The notes below the pieces were generated by a model. It was not told the origin of the DNA. It saw only the letters and a program-made list of their open reading frames with translations, and ran no database searches. Both the position numbers and the translations under genes were made by a program. A stretch of 33,464 nucleotides of DNA from Chitinophaga pinensis (GTDB lineage Bacteria > Bacteroidota > Bacteroidia > SXHM01), in NCBI GenBank assembly GCA_945870105.1, contig CAMBRL010000021.1, forward strand, positions 1 to 33,464. The letters run 5' to 3'. Positions 1-5,389 of this stretch are shown one piece after another (within the stretch, counting starts at the first letter, position 1; each line of letters starts with the position of its first letter).

Positions 1-438
1 GAGGGAAAAGGAATGCAAACCCGTTTGCTTACCGCCATAAAAATGGAAGAGATAGCAGAAACATTTATCCGCAGAAGAGCGGTGCGCCACTTAGAAAAAG
101 GGCGTGTTGTTATTTTTGGTGCAGGAACGGGAAACCCTTATTTCACCACAGATTCAGCGGCTTCATTGCGCGCCATAGAAATTGAAGCGGATGTAGTTTT
201 AAAAGGCACCCGCGTGGATGGCATCTACTCTGCCGATCCCGAAAAAGATAAATCAGCAACTAAGTTTGATACTATTTCTTTTGATGATGTGTATGCAAAA
301 GGGTTGAACGTAATGGATCTTACGGCATTCACACTTTGCAAAGAAAACGAGCTGCCTATTATTGTCTTTAATATGGACAAACCCGGAACACTTTTAAAAG
401 TGGTGGAAGGGGAGAAGGTGGGGACGCTGGTTTCGTAA
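1..438 (+). CDS. pyrH: UMP kinase, 3' part (5' end outside window)
   Basis: UMP kinase phosphorylates UMP to UDP with ATP in cytosolic pyrimidine synthesis. The frame is open from base 1 (EGKGMQTR...), so the ATG at 13 used in the ORF track is internal and the gene starts upstream of the window. The visible 145 residues cover the C-terminal part of the amino-acid-kinase fold. Family hallmarks are [15 protein letters not shown] (nucleotide and UMP binding), [21 protein letters not shown], and the terminal block [21 protein letters not shown], which aligns from memory with E. coli PyrH to its last residues, so the C-terminus is complete. In many bacteria frr follows pyrH directly; here the gene is followed by a repeat array instead. 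The identification is secure. Confidence 0.96.
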   Translation, partial: EGKGMQTRLLTAIKMEEIAETFIRRRAVRHLEKGRVVIFGAGTGNPYFTTDSAASLRAIEIEADVVLKGTRVDGIYSADPEKDKSATKFDTISFDDVYAKGLNVMDLTAFTLCKENELPIIVFNMDKPGTLLKVVEGEKVGTLVS

Positions 439-445
439 CTCATTT

Positions 446-772
446 ATTACTCGTTTCAGGCTAACGATTGGTGATTACCGTCCCGTACTCACAATTCCCC
501 ATCTCGTCATGTGAGTAGGTGTTCATTACTCACAACACATGTACTATTGTTGTGTCTCTGTGCCCTTAACTCACAACGCAAGTAAAATGATTGGGCCTCC
601 GTGTCCATTACTCTTAACGCGAGTACTCGCGTTAAGAGTAATGGACCTTATCTCACAACAGTAGTACTCATATTGTGAGTACGTGTCCTTTAATCCTAAT
701 CATATGTCTTGCTTGCCTTCTTAAAAGTTTTTTGAGCGCGAGTCAGATATCGCGGATGCTCTTAAAAGTTTT
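446..772. repeat. Degenerate tandem array, ~41-bp palindromic units
   Basis: This gene-free stretch between pyrH and the HTH gene is not featureless. Reading by eye, units begin at 446, 485, 525, 566, 607, 648, 689 and 730, with lengths of 39, 40 and then 41 bp. The central units share an opening like ATTACTCACAACGCGAGT and an end like GTGTCC or TGGACC. Inside most units CTCACAA or CTCTTAA faces TTGTGAG or TTAAGAG, so each unit is itself an imperfect hairpin. The last two units are weakly related, but they carry an exact 12-bp repeat CTTAAAAGTTTT at 720 and 761, again 41 bp apart. There is no conserved-repeat/unique-spacer pattern, so it is not a CRISPR array. Its function is unknown. Confidence 0.75.
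603..646. repeat. Perfect 44-bp palindrome inside the array
   Basis: The left arm GTCCATTACTCTTAACGCGA continues with GT at the centre and is mirrored without mismatch by ACTCGCG...TAATGGAC, giving two 22-base arms and no loop. It forms most of one unit of the 41-bp array plus the end of the preceding unit. Neighbouring units have the same symmetry in decayed form. It is not followed by a T run, so a simple intrinsic terminator is unlikely. Confidence 0.93.
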
Positions 773-783
773 CAGGACAGAGG

Positions 784-1170
784 TCAGAGTTGGTCAAGCT
801 CCTGTTTATAGGCAAAAACTTCGGTGCCAAGTACAACTCCCTTTATTTTTCCTGCCAAAATAGCCGTAAGAAAGGTATCGCCTCTGCGTTTTTTGCCGCG
901 GGCATAGGTGCGTACCGAGCGCAAATCGCGCAAGTCTCCAAAACTTACTCCTTCTAATGAAGGATGTCCCACTTCAGGGCTTCCTGAGTTAAAGCGTTTG
1001 TTAAGGGGTGAGCGCTCGGTATTGATTACACAAACTTCATCAATTTCAAGGTATGAAATTATACGAGATTTTATTCGGTTGCGAGCCGTATTTACCGAAA
1101 CGCCTGCCGCTTTGGTATATTCAGGTATGCTCATGTATTCGGGAAAGCGAAGAATGTTGGCTAATTCCAT
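784..1170 (-). CDS. Small putative HTH DNA-binding protein
   Basis: I do not recognise the family. The 128-residue product starting MELANILRF has an N-terminal segment resembling a helix-turn-helix: EYMSIPEYTKAAGVSVNTAR, followed by the basic NRIKSR. The rest is basic and includes VRTYARGKKRRGD, then a short hydrophobic C-terminal part (LTAILAGKIKGVVLGTEVFAY). No membrane segment or signal peptide is seen. The ORF track begins at 1194, but a strong Bacteroidota promoter (TTTG at 1220-1223, 20 bp, TATTTTTG at 1192-1199) would start transcription near 1188, downstream of that ATG. The ATG at 1170 gives a normal leader of about 18 nt and was chosen. The gene reads toward and ends 11 bp before the 41-bp repeat array. 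A link between protein and array is possible but only an inference. Confidence 0.6.
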   Translation of the reverse strand: MELANILRFPEYMSIPEYTKAAGVSVNTARNRIKSRIISYLEIDEVCVINTERSPLNKRFNSGSPEVGHPSLEGVSFGDLRDLRSVRTYARGKKRRGDTFLTAILAGKIKGVVLGTEVFAYKQELDQL

Positions 1171-1191
1171 GTTGTTAATTTTTGAGAACGA

Positions 1192-1223
1192 CAAAAATAA
1201 GGAAATTAAAAACTCATTTCAAA
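1192..1223 (-). promoter_or_regulatory. Promoter of the HTH gene
   Basis: On the minus strand TTTG (1223-1220) is separated by 20 bp from TATTTTTG (1199-1192), matching the Bacteroidota -33/-7 pattern TTTG-N19-21-TAnnTTTG. It decides the start of the HTH gene, since the -7 box overlaps the upstream ATG at 1194. Confidence 0.65.
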
Positions 1224-1226
1224 GCC

Positions 1227-1234
1227 TACCTTTG
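1227..1234 (+). promoter_or_regulatory. -7 box upstream of the TonB receptor
   Basis: TACCTTTG fits TAnnTTTG and lies 44 bp before the receptor ATG. No good -33 TTTG is seen at the right distance. It sits beside the divergent HTH promoter, so the two may interfere. Confidence 0.45.
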
Positions 1235-1278
1235 CGTGGTAGTTAAACTATTCTACCTTTCAGGCGTCTTCCTTCTTA

Positions 1279-3744
1279 ATGAGATTTATTTTCGTTGTCT
1301 TACTTACTTTCTTTCTCACCTTCTCACTTTCCTACGCCCAAAAACCTAGCGGCAAGCCCCCCACAATAGGAAAAATTTACGGTCGTATTCTTGATTCCAA
1401 AACCAAACAACCCGTTGAGTTTGCATCGGTAACGGCCACTTCGTTGAAAAACGACAGCATTATTAGCGGTTCATTAGTAAAACAAAACGGTGATTTTTCG
1501 CTGGAAAAACTTCCGCTTATTCCTCTTAAAATAAAAATCAGTTTCATAGGATACCTTACCCTTGAACAAACTGTTGCGCTTAACATGCAAAACCTGGATG
1601 TGGACATGGGTAACCTGAAAATGGAACAGGATTCAAAAGTGCTGAACGAGGTGGTGATAGGAGAAGAAAAAAGCACCATGACCATGAGCATCGACCGCAA
1701 GGTGTATAATGTGGACAAGGATATTTCAACCAAAGGCGGCACGGCAAGCGACATTATGAAAAACATACCCAGCGTTAGCGTTGATGCCGATGGCAATGCC
1801 ACCCTGCGCAATAGCGGCACACAGGTGTATGTTGACGGAAGACCCACCACTCTAACGCTTGACCAGATACCTGCTGACCAGGTGGATAAAGTAGAGGTAA
1901 TCACCAATGCATCCGTAAAATTTGATGCCTCAACCTCGGGCGGAATTTTAAACCTTGTGATGAAGCAAAACCGAAAGCCCGGCTACAACGGAACTATTTC
2001 GGCAGGCATAGGAACCAATAGCCGCTACAATGCAACGGGAAGCATCAGCATCCGCCAGAAACCCATTAATTTTTCAGCTTCTTACAGTTTTAACTCTTCG
2101 CGTAATTACAACGAAGGCTATACCTACAGAACCAATCTTTACAATAACAGTCCTACAAGTTATTTCAATCAGGATAACGTGAATGATGAGCAAGGAGTGA
2201 ACCACATGGCGCGACTGGGGCTTGATATAACGCTCAATAACCGCAATCTGCTTACACTTTCTGGAAATTTTTATTATCGCCTCAATGATTCGGATGACGA
2301 ACAACTCTTCACTTATGCCAACTCCGAAAACGTGATAACCGAAACCGGCAGTCGCAACAATGTGCAGCTTAATAATCATAATAATTTATCTGCTTCTGCT
2401 TTTTTCAAACATACCTTTCCTAAAAAAGGTGAAGAACTTACTATTGATGCCAGCTACAATTACTCCAACTCAACTCGCGATTATGTTTTCAGCACCTACA
2501 GCTATGATAGTTTGCAAACGCTGCTGCCCGAAAATCCCGTGATACAGCGCAACGATGGAGGTTCCATTTCCAACCAATACATTTTTCAACTGGATTATGT
2601 AAATCCGCTCACCGAAAATTCAAAGCTGGAAGCAGGAATCCGCAGTTATTACAAGCCCTATACCTCCTTCAATTTCACCGAAAATTATGTGTTCCCTACC
2701 GATAGTTATGAGAAAGACACAATCCTGAGCAACGACTATTATATTGACGATTTAATCAATGCCGCCTACATCAACTACATGAGCAAAATGTGGTGGAACA
2801 TCAGGTATCAGGTAGGTTTCCGTTTCGAGCAATCGTATTATAAAGGCACCATAAAAGATCGCGACCTCGAGTTTTCGTATTCCTATCCTTCCTCGGCTTC
2901 CAACATTTTAAACTCCATTTTTCCGGGAATATATTTTACCAAAGAAGTAGCAAAAAATCAGGACATACAGTTGAACTTTTCGCGCAAATTAAATCGCCCG
3001 AATTTTTTCCAACTCAATCCTTTTATTATGGGCGCTGATAGACAAAACTACCGCATCGGAAATCCAACCCTGAAACCTGAATTCACTAACATGGGCGAAC
3101 TGAATTACAATCCCTGGAACGAAAAATTTAATCTGCTCAGTTCGTTCTATTTTAAACTCACCGAAAATCCGATTACCAATGTGGCTTACCCTTCTGAAAT
3201 TGATTCGCTCATTCTTGTAAACACCTTTGTAAACGGCAAAAGCAGTTTTACTTACGGCTGGGACAATTCGCTGAAACTTACGCTCATCAAGCCGTTGGAC
3301 ATAACCCTTGGCGGGAATATTTCTTACGTTGCGCTGAGTTCGTCAGACGGATTAACCAAAAACAGCGGCTTCAATTGGGATGCAAAAGCAAATATCTCGT
3401 ATCGCCTCCCAAAGGATTTTACACTACAGGCAAACGGCAGATACGAATCGCCAAAAATTATTTTGCAGGGAACCATGATACCGCAATACTCGGTTGATTT
3501 TACGGTGAGCAAAAGCATTAAGAAAAAATGGAATTTCAACTTAACGCTGAATGATGCCTTCAATACCAGACGCTGGGGTGCAAGCTACGATACACCTTAT
3601 TATATACAGGAAGTTTCGCGCAGAAGAGAAACACGCTTCCTGCGTTTCACCGTTTCCTACAACTTTGGTGAGCAGGATGCATCGCTCTTCAAAAAGCGCA
3701 ACCAGAAACGACCGGGCGGAGAAAGTCAGGAGATGGATTTTTAG
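1279..3744 (+). CDS. TonB-dependent receptor, outer-membrane beta-barrel family
   Basis: This is an 821-residue outer-membrane protein. A signal peptide (MRFIFVVLLTFFLTFSLSYA-Q) is followed by a carboxypeptidase-regulatory-like beta-sandwich domain (about residues 30-115: GKIYGRILDSKTKQPVEFAS). A plug-like domain lies at about 140-230 (SDIMKNIPSVSVDADGN, VYVDGRPTTL, VEVITNASVKFDAS), and a long beta-barrel runs to the end, rich in alternating aromatic strands and finishing RFTVSYNFGEQ followed by a basic tail. This layout is that of the Bacteroidota outer-membrane barrel family related to TonB receptors (OMP_b-brl_3 type). No SusD-like partner is adjacent and the substrate cannot be read from the sequence. 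The start follows a TAnnTTTG box, and a strong terminator follows the stop. Confidence 0.88.
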   Translation: MRFIFVVLLTFFLTFSLSYAQKPSGKPPTIGKIYGRILDSKTKQPVEFASVTATSLKNDSIISGSLVKQNGDFSLEKLPLIPLKIKISFIGYLTLEQTVALNMQNLDVDMGNLKMEQDSKVLNEVVIGEEKSTMTMSIDRKVYNVDKDISTKGGTASDIMKNIPSVSVDADGNATLRNSGTQVYVDGRPTTLTLDQIPADQVDKVEVITNASVKFDASTSGGILNLVMKQNRKPGYNGTISAGIGTNSRYNATGSISIRQKPINFSASYSFNSSRNYNEGYTYRTNLYNNSPTSYFNQDNVNDEQGVNHMARLGLDITLNNRNLLTLSGNFYYRLNDSDDEQLFTYANSENVITETGSRNNVQLNNHNNLSASAFFKHTFPKKGEELTIDASYNYSNSTRDYVFSTYSYDSLQTLLPENPVIQRNDGGSISNQYIFQLDYVNPLTENSKLEAGIRSYYKPYTSFNFTENYVFPTDSYEKDTILSNDYYIDDLINAAYINYMSKMWWNIRYQVGFRFEQSYYKGTIKDRDLEFSYSYPSSASNILNSIFPGIYFTKEVAKNQDIQLNFSRKLNRPNFFQLNPFIMGADRQNYRIGNPTLKPEFTNMGELNYNPWNEKFNLLSSFYFKLTENPITNVAYPSEIDSLILVNTFVNGKSSFTYGWDNSLKLTLIKPLDITLGGNISYVALSSSDGLTKNSGFNWDAKANISYRLPKDFTLQANGRYESPKIILQGTMIPQYSVDFTVSKSIKKKWNFNLTLNDAFNTRRWGASYDTPYYIQEVSRRRETRFLRFTVSYNFGEQDASLFKKRNQKRPGGESQEMDF

Positions 3745-3748
3745 AAAT

Positions 3749-3777
3749 AAAAAAAGCTCCGTAAAGGAGCTTTTTTT
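3749..3777. terminator. Bidirectional intrinsic terminator
   Basis: A 12-bp perfect stem AAAAAAAGCTCC / GGAGCTTTTTTT with loop GTAAA begins 4 bp after the receptor stop. T runs on both sides let it also end leftward transcription from the tRNA-Met/GIY-YIG unit. Confidence 0.9.
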
Positions 3778-3778
3778 G

Positions 3779-3838
3779 TGGGCCCACCTGGGATCGAACC
3801 AGGCACCCATCCGCCTTAGGCGGATTGCTCTAACCGAA
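3779..3838 (-). pseudogene. tRNA-Met remnant with foreign anticodon arm
   Basis: Read on the minus strand this is the 3' part of a tRNA: end of the D loop and D stem (TTCGGTTAGAGC), anticodon arm, variable loop, T arm (CCTGGTTCGATCCCAGG) and 3' acceptor strand TGGGCCC-A. It is identical to the intact tRNA-Met at 4139-4212, offset by exactly 360 bp, except for the 17-nt anticodon arm. There ACAGA-CTCATAA-TCTGT is replaced by a palindrome, ATCCG-CCTAAGG-CGGAT. The 5' acceptor strand and first part of the D arm are missing, so it cannot fold into a working tRNA. It looks like an attachment-type duplicate left by insertion. Confidence 0.8.
3809..3825. repeat. 17-bp palindrome in the tRNA remnant
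   Basis: ATCCGCC-TTA-GGCGGAT occupies exactly the place of the anticodon arm. A related palindrome (15 of 17 bases equal, ATCAGCCTGAGGCGGAT) lies on the other side of the GIY-YIG gene inside 4098-4124. Confidence 0.8.
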
Positions 3839-4069
3839 AGTGTTTTTTAAAAATTCTCGCCCTTTACCACTTTTAAGGAATTTCTCTCTTTTCATTGCTT
3901 CTGCTCGTGTTTCAAATTGTTCGGAATAAACTAATTCCCAGTGACCGTCTTTGCTGGTATACCTGTTTGCGGGAGAATTATGCTCAATAATTCTTCTTTC
4001 AAGGTCATTGGTTTGTCCCTTGTAAAGAATTCCTGAAGAAGTTGACTTTATGACGTAAACAAAAAACAT
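3830..4069 (-). CDS. Small GIY-YIG nuclease-family protein
   Basis: This is a 79-residue single-domain GIY-YIG protein. MFFVYVIKS is the 'GIY' strand, GILYKGQTNDLERRIIEHN carries the 'YIG'-equivalent YKG and the conserved Arg, and the middle of the protein carries WELVYSEQF. FETRAEAMKREKFLKSGKG gives the conserved Glu region and basic helix. The track extends the frame to 4147, but those 26 extra residues come from the palindrome and tRNA, so the ATG at 4069, opening the domain, was chosen. The last codons and the TAG stop lie in the D-loop sequence of the adjacent tRNA remnant (TTC GGT TAG). Relatives are common, multicopy small ORFs in Bacteroidota; a role in DNA cleavage or element movement is inferred from the fold and the flanking repeats, not shown. 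Confidence 0.85.
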   Translation of the reverse strand: MFFVYVIKSTSSGILYKGQTNDLERRIIEHNSPANRYTSKDGHWELVYSEQFETRAEAMKREKFLKSGKGREFLKNTFG

Positions 4070-4097
4070 GCGGCTCAATTTTCGGATTGAATCAAAA

Positions 4098-4124
4098 CAG
4101 CCATCAGCCTGAGGCGGATGGCTG
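4098..4124. repeat. 27-bp imperfect palindrome beside tRNA-Met
   Basis: CAGCCATC and GATGGCTG are perfect 8-base arms around an inner AGCC-TGA-GGCG with one mismatch. It lies between the tRNA-Met 3' end and the GIY-YIG start and resembles the palindrome at 3809-3825. Confidence 0.8.
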
Positions 4125-4138
4125 TTGCCAAGAAAAAG

Positions 4139-4212
4139 TGGGCCCACCTGGGATCGAACCAGGCACCCACAGATTATGAGTCTGTTGCTCTAACCGAATG
4201 AGCTATGGGCCC
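4139..4212 (-). tRNA. tRNA-Met(CAT)
   Basis: The sequence forms a complete cloverleaf on the minus strand: acceptor GGGCCCA / TGGGCCC with discriminator A; D stem GCTC/GAGC; anticodon stem ACAGA/TCTGT with loop CTCATAA (anticodon CAT); 5-nt variable loop; T stem CCTGG/CCAGG with loop TTCGATC. CCA is not encoded. CAT could be elongator Met, initiator or lysidine-modified Ile2. The 5' end pairs G1-C72, unlike the usual mismatched initiator, so elongator Met is preferred. A leftward promoter lies 31 bp upstream. Confidence 0.93.
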
Positions 4213-4242
4213 TAAAATCCTTTCTATTAGCAGAAAGGGACG

Positions 4243-4273
4243 CGAAAGTATAAATTTGCACCCAATATGCAAA
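4243..4273 (-). promoter_or_regulatory. Promoter of tRNA-Met
   Basis: TTTG (4273-4270) is followed after 19 bp by TACTTTCG (4250-4243), a TAnnTTCG form of the -7 box, 31 bp before the tRNA. The same TTCG ending is found before tRNA-Arg. Confidence 0.6.
4251..4258 (+). promoter_or_regulatory. -7 box of the HAD hydrolase gene
   Basis: TAAATTTG fits TAnnTTTG and directly abuts the oppositely oriented -7 box of tRNA-Met. Transcription would start near 4262, only a few bases before the HAD start codon. Confidence 0.55.
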
Positions 4274-4902
4274 ATATGTTTCCCCTACAAAATAATATCA
4301 AGAACATCATCTTCGACCTTGGAGGAGTGATACTAAACATTGATTATAAACTCACTGCCGAGGCATTTAAAAAATTAGGCCTCAAAAATTTTGATGAGAA
4401 ATATTCGCAGGCAAAACAAACCCGCCTTTTTGATAAGCTCGAAACCGGAGAGATTTTAGCCGGTGAATTCAGAAAAGAATTAAAAAGCCACATCGGTGAT
4501 ACGGTAAGCGATGAAGACCTGGATGCAGCATGGAATGCCATGCTGCTTGATCTGCCAACCGAACGTATTGAGTTGCTGAAAAATCTAAAAAACAATTACA
4601 GACTGTTTCTTCTCAGCAATACCAATGCAATCCACCACAAAGCGTATTCTGAAGCGATGCAAATAACCTACGGTAATGCTGATTTCAGCGAGGTATTTGA
4701 AAAGCAATACTTATCATTTCAGTTAGGTTTGCGAAAACCCGACAAACAAATCTTTGAATTGGTGTTGAACGAAAACAAACTCACAGCTTCTGAAACACTG
4801 TTTATTGACGATTCAATTCAGCACGTTGAAGGAGCAAGGGAAGCAGGAATTACAGCCTACCATTTGCAGCCCGGGGAATCAATTTTTGAACTGTTCAGTT
4901 AG
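4267..4902 (+). CDS. HAD-superfamily hydrolase, subfamily IA
   Basis: This is a cytosolic phosphatase-like protein of 211 residues, the usual length for HAD-IA enzymes. Motif I is IIFDLGGVILNID; its second acidic position is Gly, as in a well-known YihX-like branch. A helical cap follows (residues about 25-100), then motif II LLSNTNAIHH, motif III Lys in GLRKPDKQIF, and motif IV LFIDDSIQHVEGAREAGI. The substrate is not evident; sugar phosphates or FMN-like substrates are common in this group. A promoter box at 4251-4258 gives a leader of about 5 nt for the ATG at 4267 or about 14 nt for the in-frame ATG at 4276, so the start may be the latter. The 3' end overlaps the convergent mce gene by 4 bp. 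Confidence 0.9.
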   Translation: MQNMFPLQNNIKNIIFDLGGVILNIDYKLTAEAFKKLGLKNFDEKYSQAKQTRLFDKLETGEILAGEFRKELKSHIGDTVSDEDLDAAWNAMLLDLPTERIELLKNLKNNYRLFLLSNTNAIHHKAYSEAMQITYGNADFSEVFEKQYLSFQLGLRKPDKQIFELVLNENKLTASETLFIDDSIQHVEGAREAGITAYHLQPGESIFELFS

Positions 4903-5300
4903 ATTATCTCCTGACAAAGCTCCGTTAAAACACCTCCCGCACTTTTGGGATGGACAAAGCAGATTAGTTTATTATCAGCTCCTTTTTTAGGTGCTTCGTT
5001 TAGCAGAACAAAGCCTTGTTCTTTCAGGCGTTTCATTTCTGCAACAATATCAGTTACAGCATAAGCAATGTGGTGGATGCCTTCGCCTTTTTTCTCAATA
5101 AATTTAGCAATTGCACTTTCCGGTGAAGTGGCTTCCAATAGTTCAATTTTGGTTTCTCCAACCTTGAAAAACAAAGTAATCACATGCTCGCTTTCCACAG
5201 CCTCGCGTTTGTAAGGTGCAACGCCAAGCAAGGCAGTGTAAGTTTTTTCTGCTTCTGCCAGGTTTTTTACTGCTATGCCTATGTGTTCTATTTTTTCCAT
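4899..5300 (-). CDS. mce: Methylmalonyl-CoA epimerase
   Basis: The enzyme interconverts the (R) and (S) forms of methylmalonyl-CoA between propionyl-CoA carboxylase and methylmalonyl-CoA mutase. The 133-residue protein has the two-module glyoxalase/VOC fold. KIEHIGIAVKNL supplies the first metal His, KIELLEATSPES the Glu region with the family-typical 'LLE(A/P)' string, GIHHIAYAVTDI the second His, and VLTELCQ the final Glu. Length and motifs fit epimerase better than lactoylglutathione lyase. The mutase is not in the window. The gene converges on the HAD gene with a 4-bp overlap, and a terminator for the upstream gene lies just ahead of it, so it likely has its own promoter, which I could not identify. 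Confidence 0.93.
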   Translation of the reverse strand: MEKIEHIGIAVKNLAEAEKTYTALLGVAPYKREAVESEHVITLFFKVGETKIELLEATSPESAIAKFIEKKGEGIHHIAYAVTDIVAEMKRLKEQGFVLLNEAPKKGADNKLICFVHPKSAGGVLTELCQEII

Positions 5301-5311
5301 TTGTATCTAAG

Positions 5312-5342
5312 AAAAAAGCCAATCTTCAAGATTGGCTTTTTT
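5312..5342. terminator. Bidirectional intrinsic terminator
   Basis: AAAAAAGCCAATCTT and AAGATTGGCTTTTTT are perfect 15-base arms separated by one C (in practice a 13-bp stem with a 5-nt loop). It lies between the secreted protein gene and mce and would end leftward transcription of the former. Confidence 0.9.
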
Positions 5343-5350
5343 GTTTTTAC

Positions 5351-5388
5351 TCTGCTCCCTCTCCCTCGGAGAGGGCTGGGGTGAGGCT
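5351..5388. repeat. Dispersed-type hairpin repeat (CCCTCTCC...GGGGTGAGG)
   Basis: CCCTCTCC (5357-5364) pairs perfectly with GGAGAGGG (5368-5375) around loop CTC, followed by CTGGGGTGAGG. This motif is familiar as a high-copy intergenic repeat in Bacteroidota and other genomes; only this copy is seen here. It sits immediately downstream of the secreted protein stop. Confidence 0.6.
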
Positions 5389-5389
5389 C

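Noticed and set aside
446-772. CRISPR array
   Set aside because: The periodic units are degenerate along their whole length, with no conserved repeat alternating with unique spacers, and there are no cas genes nearby.
908-1246. 112-residue plus-strand ORF
   Set aside because: It is the complement of the HTH gene, with no promoter or recognisable protein features.
3779-3838. A second functional tRNA gene
   Set aside because: The 5' acceptor strand and first D-stem strand are missing, and the anticodon arm is a palindrome lacking U33.
3551-3850. 99-residue plus-strand ORF across the receptor end and tRNA remnant
   Set aside because: It runs out of frame through the receptor gene, a terminator and tRNA sequence; the tRNA-derived string is an artefact.
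3778-4212. Group I intron in a tRNA gene carrying a homing endonuclease
   Set aside because: The intact tRNA is uninterrupted, the duplicate lacks a 5' half, and about 300 bp of cargo, nearly all coding, leaves no room for an intron core.
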